From an uncultured Photobacterium sp. (GTDB lineage: Bacteria; Pseudomonadota; Gammaproteobacteria; Enterobacterales; Vibrionaceae), in contig NZ_CAMRAN010000011.1 of assembly GCF_947039875.1 (NCBI RefSeq), forward strand, positions 25,759 through 89,758: a DNA stretch of 64,000 bases. Reading direction: 5' to 3'. The notes beneath the pieces are model-generated. The model saw nothing but the letters and a program-made list of their open reading frames with translations, was not told the origin of the DNA and searched no databases. Position numbers and translations under genes: made by a program. Shown here one piece after another: positions 1 through 9,182 of the stretch; positions within the stretch are counted from its first letter, which is position 1, and each line of letters opens with the position of its first letter.

Positions 1-20
1 ACACATTCATTCTACAACGC

Positions 21-70
21 GCTAATAGTAGATTCCCTATCGCGTTCGTAACCTCACTGTAGGGAATGAC
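21..70. repeat. REP-like palindromic repeat, copy 1
   Basis: This 50-base segment matches the reverse complement of 63951-64000 at 49 of 50 positions; the only difference is at position 42. It carries an internal palindrome, ATTCCCTA at 32-39 pairing with TAGGGAAT at 60-67, so it can form an 8-bp stem with a long loop. GTCATTCCC...GGGAATC-type arms are typical of bacterial repetitive extragenic palindromes. It lies in the intergenic space before the flagellin promoter. Confidence 0.75.
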
Positions 71-112
71 GGGGGTGCGTTAACCTCGCCTACAAAAACC
101 TAAAAATAATCC

Positions 113-139
113 TAAAGCTTCGCCAAAAGGTGCCGTTAA
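113..139 (+). promoter_or_regulatory. sigma-28 (FliA) promoter of the flagellin gene
   Basis: TAAAGCTT at 113-120, an 11-base spacer and GCCGTTAA at 132-139 match the flagellar sigma-28 consensus (TAAAGTTT-N11-GCCGATAA) at 7 of 8 positions in each box, with exact spacing. Transcription would start near 147 and leave a leader of about 70 bases before the flagellin ATG. Confidence 0.72.
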
Positions 140-218
140 CTTTAGCACTAAGTTAATTAAATCTCTTTTTAACCCGGCACCACGTCTGGGAAAGATCATA
201 CCAAGGAGTGTCACCTTT

Positions 219-1892
219 ATGGCTATTACAATTAATACTAACGTAACAGCAATGACTGCCCAGCGTAACCTTAACAGTGCAAGTAGCAGTGTTGCAGACA
301 GTATGGCAAAATTATCATCTGGTCTGCGTATTAACTCTGCAAAAGACGATGCTGCCGGTCTGCAAATTTCAAACCGTTTGACCAACCAAACTAATGGTCT
401 AAACGTCGCAATGCGTAACGCTAATGATGGTGTGTCAATGGCACAAACGGCTGAAGGTGCGATGTCAGAATCAACCACTATCATGGAGCGTATGCGTGAG
501 CTAGCTCTTCAATCTGCTAACGGTTCAAACTCTGATAAAGACCGTGACGCAATGCAGAAAGAAATGGGGGAATTGCAAAGCGAAATGAACCGTATCGCTG
601 ATACAACCAGTTTCGGTGGCCAAAACCTTCTTGATGGTTCATTTGGTTCAAAATCTTTCCAAATTGGCGCTAACTCTAATGAAACACAAAGCCTAGAGTT
701 GATGGATGTATCAGCACATGCGATTGGTCGTGAAAGTTATGGTATTGAAGGTACTAATGCTTCAGCTATTCAAGTGACCAAAGGTGATGAACATGGTAAA
801 GGCAAATTTGAACTTGAAGTTGATGGTACTAAGCATTCTTTTGATGTAACAAAAGACATGACTAAAGAAGACTTTGCGAACAAATTAAATAATATTGATG
901 GTTTTAGTGGTATTGAAGTTAATGAAATAGCGATTAAAACTGAAGATGCAGTAACAACAGCTAAAAAGTCTACTTTAGATGTAACAATTGGAACTACAGC
1001 GGCTATGGTTGCTGGTGATAAGTTGACGTTAACAGTTGATGACGTTGAAATAGAGTTAACTCAAGCTCAATTAGCTGTAGTTAACGATAGTACAGCTGCT
1101 GATGGTGCACCAGAAAAAACAGCAAGGGATACATTAGTTGCAACTATCAACGAACAATTAAAAGCAGGTGGTTCTGATACTGTAATGTCTGCAAGCGGTA
1201 GTGCTGATGACGGTTTATCGGCAGGGTTCTCATTCGCTAAAGCGTCAGGTGAAGCTATTAATGTTGATGCAACATTAGTTACATCGACAGAAGATGTTTC
1301 AGTAAATGTTGGTGGTCAAGAGTTAAAGAAAGGGGCTGATGCTGCATCAACAACATTAAGTTTAGAAGGTATTCTGAGCACTGATGGTGTTGAAAAACAA
1401 GATGCAGTTTATGATACTCATTTTACTGTCGATTTTTCTAATGCTAAAATTGATACTGATGTAAAAGATATTTCATTTTCATCAACAGGTCACCCAAGTG
1501 AAGGAACTGCAGCTAAGCCAAGTGAGGCTGGAGAACCAGTTAATGGTAATCTAACGATTGGTACACAAAAAACAACAGAATCTGTAGCAAGCCTAGATCT
1601 ATCAACTCAAGAAGGCGCACAAAACGCGATTGACGTACTTGATTCAGCAATGGAGCAAGTCGACTCAAAGCGTGCTGAAATCGGTGCGTTCCAAAACCGT
1701 ATGACGCACACCATGAGCAACTTGGCGAACATCAACGAAAACGTTAATGCGTCAAACAGCCGTATCAAAGATGTTGATTTCGCCTCTGAAACTATCAACA
1801 TGACCAAAGGTCAGATCCTGCAACAAGCGGGTACTTCTATCCTTGCGCAAGCAAAACAAATTCCACAAGCGGCACTTAGCCTACTAGGTTAA
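219..1892 (+). CDS. flaA: flagellin, polar filament subunit with enlarged variable domain
   Basis: This is the structural subunit of the flagellar filament, exported through the flagellar type III apparatus. Residues 1-165 and about 450-557 are the conserved D0/D1 helices, including the start MAITINTNV and the C-terminal QAALSLLG. The ATG at 219 has an AAGGAG ribosome site at 203-208. The protein is 557 aa, while Vibrio polar flagellins are usually near 375-380 aa; the extra length is in the central surface-exposed domain (about residues 175-445). The ends use highly biased codons (AAC, GGT, CGT) while the middle does not. A sigma-28 promoter precedes it. Vibrionaceae carry several flagellins, so the symbol flaA rests on position before flaG and fliD, not on a unique signature. 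Confidence 0.95.
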   Translation: MAITINTNVTAMTAQRNLNSASSSVADSMAKLSSGLRINSAKDDAAGLQISNRLTNQTNGLNVAMRNANDGVSMAQTAEGAMSESTTIMERMRELALQSANGSNSDKDRDAMQKEMGELQSEMNRIADTTSFGGQNLLDGSFGSKSFQIGANSNETQSLELMDVSAHAIGRESYGIEGTNASAIQVTKGDEHGKGKFELEVDGTKHSFDVTKDMTKEDFANKLNNIDGFSGIEVNEIAIKTEDAVTTAKKSTLDVTIGTTAAMVAGDKLTLTVDDVEIELTQAQLAVVNDSTAADGAPEKTARDTLVATINEQLKAGGSDTVMSASGSADDGLSAGFSFAKASGEAINVDATLVTSTEDVSVNVGGQELKKGADAASTTLSLEGILSTDGVEKQDAVYDTHFTVDFSNAKIDTDVKDISFSSTGHPSEGTAAKPSEAGEPVNGNLTIGTQKTTESVASLDLSTQEGAQNAIDVLDSAMEQVDSKRAEIGAFQNRMTHTMSNLANINENVNASNSRIKDVDFASETINMTKGQILQQAGTSILAQAKQIPQAALSLLG

Positions 1893-1909
1893 TCAGCTCT
1901 AAATATCGT

Positions 1910-1946
1910 GCCCTGTTGATACTATCAGCAGGGCATTATTATATTT
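1910..1946 (+). terminator. Rho-independent terminator after flagellin
   Basis: The near-perfect hairpin at 1910-1934 (GCCCTGTTGATA against TATCAGCAGGGC, one G-U pair) is followed by a T-rich tail. It should make the abundant flagellin transcript monocistronic and limit read-through into flaG. Confidence 0.75.
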
Positions 1947-1979
1947 TAATCGCTAACAAATATGCTCAAGGAACTGGCT

Positions 1980-2432
1980 ATGGCGATCACTTCTACTGCT
2001 GCTGTAACAGGACAATATACCGTGCTACCAACACCACTAAATAGTACGACTTCAGCGACGGTCAATACTATTAATCAGTCTAAATCTGATCCAACTTATA
2101 GTAAGTTACAACCTAGCGGCAAGCCATTGCCATTGATAACCGCGTTAACGGATGTTGATGATGTTAATCACCCTCTTGATGACAATCCGCTTAATTCATT
2201 TACGCCTGATCCTATTGCAGAGCAAGAACGTATTAAGCAGATTGAACAAGTATTACAACGATGTAACCGCAGTTTACGTTTCCACCAAGATGAGGAAACA
2301 GGCAAGCAGATAGCCACCATTGTTGATAATAAAACCGGTGATGTGATTCGCCAAGTTCCGGCACAAGAATTGCTAGAGTTAAACAAAAATTTAGCCAAGC
2401 ATGCTCTGGGCTCTATCAGTAAAACAGTGTAG
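1980..2432 (+). CDS. flaG: flagellar protein FlaG
   Basis: FlaG-family protein of 150 aa, linked in Vibrio and Pseudomonas to filament length and assembly; its biochemical role is unclear. The conserved FlaG domain is the C-terminal half: a helix with RCNRSLRF, then a segment with TGK and DNKTGDVIRQVP, then a helix with ELLELNKNL. The N-terminal 70 residues are low-complexity and rich in Thr and Ser. I place the start at the ATG at 1980 because AAGGA lies about 7 bases upstream; an in-frame ATG at 1962 lacks such a site. It lies between flagellin and fliD. Confidence 0.88.
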   Translation: MAITSTAAVTGQYTVLPTPLNSTTSATVNTINQSKSDPTYSKLQPSGKPLPLITALTDVDDVNHPLDDNPLNSFTPDPIAEQERIKQIEQVLQRCNRSLRFHQDEETGKQIATIVDNKTGDVIRQVPAQELLELNKNLAKHALGSISKTV

Positions 2433-2443
2433 AGGACATAACT

Positions 2444-3886
2444 ATGGGGTTAAGTGCTGCCGGAATGGCATCAGGGCTAGATATTGCAGGCATGACGCAG
2501 CAATTAGTTGCTGCTGAACGTAAACCAAAAGCGGATCGAATCACCACTCAGCAGAAACAAGTTAATGTTTCCCTCAGTGCTTATGGTCAGGTCAAATCAT
2601 CTGTCAGCGCAATGCAATCAATGCTAGAAAAGTTTGGCAAAGATGAAGCCTTTAATGGTCAAAAAGCCACGTCTGATAACAATGATTATTTATCGATAAA
2701 AGCCACTGCTAAAGCCAAAAGTGGGGTATATAACATTAACATTCAGCAAATGGCACAATCACATAAATTGATGGGTAAAGAACTATTTAGCGCTGATCCA
2801 GAAGCCTCTCTTGGTAGTGGCGAAATGGTGATTAAGGTCGGTGATAAATCGATGACCTTAAATATCGGTGAAGACAATGATGATTTATCGTCAGTGGTTG
2901 ATGCGATTAATAATGCTGAAGATAACCCCGGTGTTACCGCAACCTTAATCAATACTGGTGAAGAAGGCGGTTCAAAAATTGTATTTTCAACCAAAGAAAC
3001 CGGTGAGAAAAATACCATTGAGATTGATACCTCTGCCATGACGGGGCAATTAGCATCACTTGCTTATAAAGACGGCATGGTGGACAGTAAAGTTGATGAG
3101 ATGCAGGCAGCGCAAGATGCCAAAATCATGATCGATAACTTTACCACCGTGACCAGCAGTAATAACACCTTTGAAGATGTCATCGAAGGGGTAACGTTAG
3201 ATCTTAAAAAGCTCACAGGCACATCGGGTTCCGAGGACCCTGAAACCGATGATATCGATGTTAAATCGGTAAAAATCACTATCGAAAATGATGAGAAAAG
3301 CACCAAAGATTCACTGAAATCGTTTGTTGATAGTTATAACAGCTTAATGGGCACCATTGATAAGTTAACTGGCTTTGATGCTGATAAAGAACCAGGTGAT
3401 CCTAATCGGGCAGGGGCATTGAACGGTGATAGCTTAACCCGTTCAGTGACCACCCAAATGCGTAACTTACTCAATGAGCCGATTGAGATTAATGGCAAGC
3501 TGTATCAAATGTCTGATTTTGGGATTTCGATTCAGCGTGATGGCACCTTAGAGCTTGAAGAAGACAGCGATAAACTTGATGACATTATCAGTGAAAATTT
3601 TGCGGTTATCGGCCAATTTTTTGCTCAAGAAGATACGGGATTTCTAGCTAAAGCCGATAAGCTGTTAGACAGCTTTACTGATAAAACCGATGGTTCATTG
3701 TCTGTTAAAGAAGACACGTTAAAAGAGCGCCAAAAATCATTAGACGATGATATGACCGATCTTAATAAACGTATGGCCGCTTATGAAGATCGTACTTATA
3801 AACAGTTTTTAGCGATGGATGAAGCCATCGGTCAGATGAATAATCAACTCAGTAGCATGATGAGTTTGATGATGTCGTTTGATTAA
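2444..3886 (+). CDS. fliD: flagellar filament cap protein FliD (HAP2)
   Basis: FliD forms the cap at the filament tip that folds and inserts incoming flagellin. The 480-aa protein begins with GLSAAGMASGLDIAGM, the typical FliD N-terminus, followed by a Gln-rich coiled coil (about residues 25-60). It ends in a second coiled coil (about 420-475) with the Met-rich tail MNNQLSSMMSLMMSFD. It starts 11 bases after flaG and is followed 8 bases later by flaI. The divergent middle domain is normal for the family. Confidence 0.95.
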   Translation: MGLSAAGMASGLDIAGMTQQLVAAERKPKADRITTQQKQVNVSLSAYGQVKSSVSAMQSMLEKFGKDEAFNGQKATSDNNDYLSIKATAKAKSGVYNINIQQMAQSHKLMGKELFSADPEASLGSGEMVIKVGDKSMTLNIGEDNDDLSSVVDAINNAEDNPGVTATLINTGEEGGSKIVFSTKETGEKNTIEIDTSAMTGQLASLAYKDGMVDSKVDEMQAAQDAKIMIDNFTTVTSSNNTFEDVIEGVTLDLKKLTGTSGSEDPETDDIDVKSVKITIENDEKSTKDSLKSFVDSYNSLMGTIDKLTGFDADKEPGDPNRAGALNGDSLTRSVTTQMRNLLNEPIEINGKLYQMSDFGISIQRDGTLELEEDSDKLDDIISENFAVIGQFFAQEDTGFLAKADKLLDSFTDKTDGSLSVKEDTLKERQKSLDDDMTDLNKRMAAYEDRTYKQFLAMDEAIGQMNNQLSSMMSLMMSFD

Positions 3887-3894
3887 GGATATTA

Positions 3895-4212
3895 ATGCAG
3901 CCACTCATAATATTAGAGCAACTAACCCAATTAGAACACCAAATCGAACAATTATTACTCGCGGAAGATTACCCTGATGATTTTCCGCAGCAGCTTGAAA
4001 ACTTAGTTGCTTTGCGTCATCAGCAAGTGGAAGTTGTGCTTAAACAAGCGGATTTATCACGGGCGGTATTTGATGACGTTGTTGCACGTACTCAGGCCAT
4101 GAAAGCTTTATTACAACAACATAAAGATCGTATTGGTATGCAATTGGTACGATCGAAAAAAAGTCAAAAATCATTATCGCTCTACAGCAATATTCAACAA
4201 CATGGCCAGTAA
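3895..4212 (+). CDS. flaI: FlaI-like flagellar protein, FliT-type chaperone candidate
   Basis: This is a 105-aa, mostly helical, Gln/Leu-rich acidic protein with no signal peptide or membrane segment. Position between fliD and fliS matches flaI of Vibrio polar flagellar clusters and fliT of enterobacteria. FliT is the chaperone of FliD and has the same size and helical make-up. The name rests on synteny and composition; direct sequence resemblance to FliT is weak. The C-terminal 30 residues are basic. Confidence 0.65.
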   Translation: MQPLIILEQLTQLEHQIEQLLLAEDYPDDFPQQLENLVALRHQQVEVVLKQADLSRAVFDDVVARTQAMKALLQQHKDRIGMQLVRSKKSQKSLSLYSNIQQHGQ

Positions 4213-4266
4213 TCTCTACACCAATGTTTATTGATAATGTTTCGCTATTAAATAAAGGATAACAAC

Positions 4267-4668
4267 ATGCGTGGTTCTCTTCAGGCATATAAGCAAGTTT
4301 CAGTGAATGCACAACTCGCCAGTGCCTCACCGCACCGTATCATTCAAATGTTATACGCTGGGGCGATAGAACGCCTTGTTCAGGGCAAAGCAGCGATGGA
4401 ACAAGGTAATATTGCGGTTAAGTGTGAGCGTTTAACCAAAGCATTAGATATTGTACTAAGTCTGCGCGATTGTTTATCAATGGAAGATGGCGGTGATATC
4501 GCTAAAAACCTTGATGCACTTTATGATTTTATGGGCAGCGAGATTTCCCGCGCAAATGCTGAAAATGTGACTCAGCCGATTGATGATGTGATTGGTATGC
4601 TGCGTGAAATAAAGTCAGCTTGGGATCAAATTCCAACGGAATATCACTATCTTACTGAAACTAACTAA
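4267..4668 (+). CDS. fliS: flagellin-specific export chaperone FliS
   Basis: FliS binds the C-terminal helix of newly made flagellin in the cytoplasm and prevents early polymerisation. The 133-aa protein has the family N-terminus (MRGSLQAYKQVSVNAQLASASPHRIIQMLYAGAI in sequence, key residues Y8, P22, H23, L29, G32), then the four-helix bundle ending in IPTEYHYL. AAAGGA precedes the ATG by 5 bases. It follows flaI by 54 bases and ends the filament and chaperone group. Confidence 0.94.
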   Translation: MRGSLQAYKQVSVNAQLASASPHRIIQMLYAGAIERLVQGKAAMEQGNIAVKCERLTKALDIVLSLRDCLSMEDGGDIAKNLDALYDFMGSEISRANAENVTQPIDDVIGMLREIKSAWDQIPTEYHYLTETN

Positions 4669-4690
4669 CTGTTTTTTGTTGTCGGTAACC

Positions 4691-4720
4691 GTTATCAGTG
4701 TTATCGATAACTATTTTTTT
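4691..4720 (+). terminator. probable terminator after fliS
   Basis: GTTATC at 4691-4696 can pair with GATAAC at 4706-4711, followed by a run of seven T. The stem is short and AT-rich, so strength is uncertain. The rest of the 249-base gap before flrA is AT-rich. It presumably holds the flrA promoter, but I could not pick convincing boxes. Confidence 0.45.
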
Positions 4721-4917
4721 AGCATTTTTAGTCATTAATTGGCATAAAACCTGATCAAATTCATTGTTATTTGTATTGGTGTCACAGCTTTTATACGTTG
4801 AATATTGCCTTATGGTGCACATTAATTACAATGTAGCTACTCTCTTCTTGATTGTTGTTCTATTCGTTACATTGAATATACCGTCAGGGTGTACTCTTAT
4901 AAAGGCAATATCCATCT

Positions 4918-6363
4918 ATGCACGGTTTAGTAAATACGCTTGTTATTGATGACGATCCACAGCAACGTCATGATTTAGGTGTCATCCTCAACTTTATGGG
5001 TGAACATCATAACGCGCTGGCATCACAAGATTTAACCGTGTCATTATGGGAACAGCCATGGGGTGTGTGCCTGTTGGGAACCATAACCCATACCAAAAGA
5101 CTTAATAGCATTATTGATATGCTGAAAATGTATCCGCAGATCCCTGTGGTTGCATTAACTAATCATCATGAGTTATTGGCTGAATTGCCTAGTTATATTG
5201 GTGATCTTAAATTTCCTCTGCATTACAACCAACTCGCCGATGCCTTTCGTCATTGCCAAGAATATTTAGGTAAGCGTACTCACCAAGTACCATCGTTGGG
5301 CCGTAAGAGCATGCTATTTAGAAGCATGGTTGGCCGCAGTACAGCTATTAGTGATATTCGTCGTTTAGTTGAACAAGTGGCTGCTTGTGATGCTAGCGTG
5401 TTGATTTTAGGTGAATCAGGTACAGGTAAAGAGGTGGTTGCGCGTAATGTGCATTATCATTCTGAGCGTGGCAAAGGTCCATTTGTGCCGGTTAACTGCG
5501 GTGCTATTCCTGCTGATTTACTTGAAAGTGAATTATTTGGTCATGAAAAAGGGGCGTTTACAGGGGCAATTTCAACCCGTAAAGGCCGATTTGAATTAGC
5601 CGAAGGCGGTACTTTATTTTTAGATGAGATTGGTGATATGCCAATGTCGATGCAAGTGAAGTTATTACGCGTATTGCAAGAACGTAGCTTTGAACGTGTT
5701 GGCGGCAATCAAACCATTAAAGCGAATGTACGTATTGTGGCGGCAACCCACCGTGATCTGGATAAAATGATTGCCGAGAGATTGTTCCGTGAAGATTTAT
5801 ATTACCGCTTAAATGTATTCCCAATTGACATGCCAGCGTTGCGTGATCGTATCGAAGATATTCCATTATTATTACAAGAGCTGCTTACCCGTATGGAAGC
5901 AGAAGGTGCTAAACGGATCCACTTTACACCTCGTGCGATTGCATCATTAATGTTGCATGATTGGCCGGGCAATATTCGCGAATTGGCGAATTTGGTCGAA
6001 CGATTAACGATTCTTTATCCTGGTGAAATGGTTGATGTTAATCATTTACCAATAAAATACCGTTATAGCCAGCTTCCTGATTTTGTGCCCGAAAGCAGTA
6101 TGATGTCTATTGAAGAACAAGAACAGCAAGCGTTAGCAGATATGTTTGCGGTTGAAGAAACAGATACCGCATCATTAGGTAATGACTTACCGCCAGAAGG
6201 ATTAAACCTTAAAGAGATGCTGGCTGAACTTGAAGTTGAAATGATTCGCCAAGCATTAGATGCACAATCAGGCGTTGTTGCACGTGCTGCTGACATGTTG
6301 GGTATGCGTCGTACAACGTTAGTAGAAAAAATGCGTAAATATGGATTATCGAAAGACAGTTAA
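4918..6363 (+). CDS. flrA: sigma-54-dependent master regulator of flagellar genes FlrA
   Basis: FlrA (FleQ orthologue) sits at the top of the polar flagellar cascade and, with sigma-54, activates class II genes such as flrBC and flhA. The 481-aa protein has an N-terminal FleQ-type receiver-like domain (residues 5-120) and a central AAA+ domain with Walker A GESGTGKE near residue 164, the sigma-54 contact loop GAFTGA near 211 and Walker B LFLDEIGD. It ends in a Fis-type helix-turn-helix (about 445-475). The ATG at 4918 has only a weak upstream AAAGG. A terminator follows directly. Confidence 0.95.
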   Translation: MHGLVNTLVIDDDPQQRHDLGVILNFMGEHHNALASQDLTVSLWEQPWGVCLLGTITHTKRLNSIIDMLKMYPQIPVVALTNHHELLAELPSYIGDLKFPLHYNQLADAFRHCQEYLGKRTHQVPSLGRKSMLFRSMVGRSTAISDIRRLVEQVAACDASVLILGESGTGKEVVARNVHYHSERGKGPFVPVNCGAIPADLLESELFGHEKGAFTGAISTRKGRFELAEGGTLFLDEIGDMPMSMQVKLLRVLQERSFERVGGNQTIKANVRIVAATHRDLDKMIAERLFREDLYYRLNVFPIDMPALRDRIEDIPLLLQELLTRMEAEGAKRIHFTPRAIASLMLHDWPGNIRELANLVERLTILYPGEMVDVNHLPIKYRYSQLPDFVPESSMMSIEEQEQQALADMFAVEETDTASLGNDLPPEGLNLKEMLAELEVEMIRQALDAQSGVVARAADMLGMRRTTLVEKMRKYGLSKDS

Positions 6364-6394
6364 TTTACCTTAACTTGCTTTCAATATAAAAAAA

Positions 6395-6427
6395 GCCACT
6401 GCCATTAATTTGGCGGTGGCTTTTTTT
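6395..6427 (+). terminator. Rho-independent terminator after flrA
   Basis: A 10-bp stem, GCCACTGCCA at 6395-6404 against TGGCGGTGGC at 6411-6420 (one G-U pair), is followed by seven T. It separates flrA from the sigma-54-controlled flrBC transcript. Confidence 0.88.
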
Positions 6428-6561
6428 ATGTTGTTTTCAACATAATCGTTTAATCAATGCCCACTAAATATAACTCTCAGCCATGATGAAGAGGCAGAGT
6501 TACTAATAAATATATCCTCGTAAGCTAAAAATGGTGTCCACAAACACAAATGTGTTATTAG

Positions 6562-6577
6562 TGTCATAAAAATGACA
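6562..6577. promoter_or_regulatory. FlrA (FleQ-type) binding site candidate upstream of flrB
   Basis: TGTCATAAAAATGACA is a perfect 6-4-6 palindrome containing GTCA-N6-TGAC, the core of the FleQ box known from Pseudomonas. It lies 53 bases upstream of the flrB sigma-54 promoter, a typical enhancer position. Confidence 0.6.
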
Positions 6578-6629
6578 TTAACAATTCGTCCATTGTTTAT
6601 CTAACTGCATGATAAATACGATTTATTAG

Positions 6630-6645
6630 TGGTATGTTATTTGCA
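6630..6645 (+). promoter_or_regulatory. sigma-54 promoter of flrBC
   Basis: TGGTATGTTATTTGCA fits the -24/-12 consensus TGGYRYRNNNNTTGCA at every position, with GG at 6631-6632 and GC at 6643-6644 ten bases apart. Transcription would start near 6656, so an ATG at 6645 would lie outside the message. Confidence 0.85.
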
Positions 6646-6680
6646 TGATCACTGCTATTGTTGTTCGTAGTAGATTAATC

Positions 6681-7703
6681 ATGAGTGACTCATCCATAAC
6701 ATTATTAGCGTTAAACCAGCAAGTTGAGCGTTATCAGCAAGTATTACAAGTAATGCCTGTTGCCGTTATTTTATTGGATGAAAAGGGCGTAATTAGTGAA
6801 GCTAATCAAGAAGCCTTGCGGTTACTTGGTGAACCATTAATCGGTCAACGTTGGGGAGAGATTATTCAACGTAGTTTCGCACCTCAAGATGATGATGGAC
6901 ATGAGGTTTCATTGCGTAGTGGCCGTAAAGTGAAGCTTGCTATTTCAGCTTCTGCGGCAGGGCAGCTTATTGTGATCACTGATTTAACCGAAACCCGTCA
7001 GCTACAGTCACGGTTAAGTGAAATGCAGCGTTTGTCGTCGTTAGGGCGAATGGTTGCATCGTTGGCACATCAAGTACGTACTCCGTTAGCCAGTGCGTTA
7101 TTGTATGCTGCTAATTTAGCATCATCAGGGTTAACTCCAACCACGCGAACACGTTTTCAAACTAAGCTGGTGGATCGATTATATGATCTGGAAAAACAAG
7201 TTAACGATATGCTGTTATTTGCTAAAGGTGGCGACAATAAAGTGGTGAGTGAATTTACTATTGAAAGTTTACTCAACAGTTTAGAAGCAATGATAGAAGC
7301 CCAAGTTTTGAGTCATGATGTCGATTTTAGCATTGACTGCGACGATGAAACATTGCGTTTAATGGGCAATGAAAATGCATTAGCGAGCGCGGTGGGTAAT
7401 TTGATCACTAATGCGATTCAAATGGCTGGCAAAGGTTGCCGAGTTGCAGTGCGCTGTCAACAGCAGGATCAAATGCTATTACTCAGTGTGACAGATAACG
7501 GCCCAGGAATTGCGGCAGAGCATCATCAAAAAGTGTTAGAACCTTTTTTTACCACTCGTAAACAAGGCACCGGATTAGGACTGGCTGTGGTACAGATGGT
7601 GGTATCAGCCCATCACGGTAGTTTGATATTAGATTCACAACTGGGGCAAGGGGCCACATTTACCTTGCAGTTACCGTTAGTCACATCAGTTCAAGCCGCA
7701 TAA
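6681..7703 (+). CDS. flrB: flagellar two-component sensor kinase FlrB
   Basis: FlrB is a cytoplasmic histidine kinase that phosphorylates FlrC to switch on class III genes. From the ATG at 6681 it has 340 aa: an N-terminal PAS domain (about residues 15-105), a HisKA helix with the phospho-accepting H130 in SLAHQVRTPLA, and a HATPase domain with N-box NLITNAIQM, G1 DNGPGIA and G2 GTGLGLAV. No membrane segments are seen. An in-frame ATG at 6645 would add 12 residues but overlaps the sigma-54 promoter, which argues for 6681. The ribosome site there is weak. flrC follows after 29 bases. Confidence 0.94.
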   Translation: MSDSSITLLALNQQVERYQQVLQVMPVAVILLDEKGVISEANQEALRLLGEPLIGQRWGEIIQRSFAPQDDDGHEVSLRSGRKVKLAISASAAGQLIVITDLTETRQLQSRLSEMQRLSSLGRMVASLAHQVRTPLASALLYAANLASSGLTPTTRTRFQTKLVDRLYDLEKQVNDMLLFAKGGDNKVVSEFTIESLLNSLEAMIEAQVLSHDVDFSIDCDDETLRLMGNENALASAVGNLITNAIQMAGKGCRVAVRCQQQDQMLLLSVTDNGPGIAAEHHQKVLEPFFTTRKQGTGLGLAVVQMVVSAHHGSLILDSQLGQGATFTLQLPLVTSVQAA

Positions 7704-7732
7704 TGGTTCGAGTTAACTATGGAGAGTGAAGC

Positions 7733-9121
7733 ATGAGTCAAACGCGAGTATTAGTCGTAGAAGATGACGAAGGTTTGCGTGAAGCGTTAGTTGATACGCT
7801 TGCATTAGCGGGTTATCAATGGCTAGAAGCGGAAAGTGCAGAACACGCATTAGTGCTATTGAAATCTGAATCGGTTGATATTGTGGTTTCTGATGTGCAA
7901 ATGACGGGCATGGATGGCTTAGCTTTATTGCGTAGTATTAAATTGCAATGGCCGAAAATGCCAGTGTTATTAATGACCGCTTACGCCAATATCGAAGATG
8001 CTGTTGCAGCAATGAAAGAGGGGGCACTTGATTACATGGCTAAACCATTTGCCCCGCAAGTTTTGTTAAATATGGTTGGTCGCTATGCACCGATCCGATC
8101 CAACGCTACCAATACGGTCGCAGCGGATCCTAAAAGTTTGCATTTGTTAGCAATGGCAGAAAAAGTCGCTAAAACAGATGCCAGCGTGATGGTCTTAGGT
8201 CCTAGTGGGTCGGGTAAAGAAGTGTTGTCACGTTATATTCACGACCATTCTTTACGCTGTGATGGACCTTTTGTGGCGATTAACTGTGCTGCTATTCCTG
8301 AAAATATGCTAGAAGCGATGCTATTTGGCTATGAAAAAGGGGCTTTTACAGGAGCAATACAAGCCTGTCCGGGCAAGTTTGAACAAGCTCAAGCAGGTAC
8401 GATTTTACTGGATGAAATCAGTGAAATGGACATTAACTTGCAAGCTAAATTATTACGGGTATTGCAAGAACGTGAAGTTGAACGTTTAGGTGGACGTAAA
8501 AGCATTAAATTGAATGTGCGCATTATTGCAACCAGTAACCGTGATTTAAAAAATCATGTTGCGAAGGGGCGTTTTCGTGAAGATTTGTATTACCGCTTAA
8601 ATGTTTTTCCAATGACATGGCCAGCATTAACGGAGCGTAAGGGCGATATTGTGCCGTTAGCGCAGTTATTTTTACAACGCCATGCGAGTCAACAAGGGAT
8701 GGCGATCCCTGTAATAGCACCATGTGCGCTCAACAAATTATTACAATATACATGGCCCGGAAATGTACGTGAACTTGATAACGTGATTCAACGCGCGTTA
8801 ATCATTCACGATAACCTTATGATAACTGAGCAACATATTTTGGTTGAAGGACTTGATTGGTTACAGATGGTTACACCTTCTACCGCGCCTGATTGCGAAA
8901 TATCACCGTCGACCACAACGACAATTGACTCAATATCATCCACAGTTGCGGAAAGTTTAGGCCATGAATTACGCGGCCAAGAATTTAATATTATTTTAGA
9001 TACCTTAGTTGCTTGCCAAGGTAATCGAAAAGATATGGCCGATAAACTGGGCATTAGTCCACGTACATTACGCTATAAATTAGCCAAAATGCGTGATGCT
9101 GGCATTGAACTCCCCGCATAA
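7733..9121 (+). CDS. flrC: sigma-54-dependent response regulator FlrC
   Basis: FlrC is the FlrB partner that activates class III flagellar promoters. The 462-aa protein has a receiver domain (1-120) with acidic pair D11/D12 and phospho-acceptor D54. Its AAA+ domain (about 135-365) has Walker A GPSGSGKE near residue 156 and the GAFTGA loop. A C-terminal Fis-type helix-turn-helix (about 420-455, with ISPRTLRYKLAKM) completes it. A GGAGAG-like ribosome site precedes the ATG. It shares the sigma-54 transcript with flrB; fliE begins 61 bases downstream. Confidence 0.95.
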   Translation: MSQTRVLVVEDDEGLREALVDTLALAGYQWLEAESAEHALVLLKSESVDIVVSDVQMTGMDGLALLRSIKLQWPKMPVLLMTAYANIEDAVAAMKEGALDYMAKPFAPQVLLNMVGRYAPIRSNATNTVAADPKSLHLLAMAEKVAKTDASVMVLGPSGSGKEVLSRYIHDHSLRCDGPFVAINCAAIPENMLEAMLFGYEKGAFTGAIQACPGKFEQAQAGTILLDEISEMDINLQAKLLRVLQEREVERLGGRKSIKLNVRIIATSNRDLKNHVAKGRFREDLYYRLNVFPMTWPALTERKGDIVPLAQLFLQRHASQQGMAIPVIAPCALNKLLQYTWPGNVRELDNVIQRALIIHDNLMITEQHILVEGLDWLQMVTPSTAPDCEISPSTTTTIDSISSTVAESLGHELRGQEFNIILDTLVACQGNRKDMADKLGISPRTLRYKLAKMRDAGIELPA

Positions 9122-9182
9122 TCGATGGGTTATAGATATAACAAACCTTTTTTAGTAGCGATAAACACAGTGAGATTTTGCA

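Noticed and set aside
171..190. Possible sigma-54 element CGGCAC-N5-TGGG before flagellin
   Set aside because: The -12 GC is absent (GG instead), and the start site would fall on the ribosome-binding site. The sigma-28 promoter at 113-139 is far better.
80..484. 134-codon minus-strand frame over the flagellin start
   Set aside because: It runs antisense through the promoter and conserved flagellin N-terminus and has no family pattern or ribosome site.
9001..9182. sigma-54 promoter before fliE
   Set aside because: An expected feature, but no GG-N10-GC pair exists in this stretch. TTTTGCA at the end lacks a matching -24 box.
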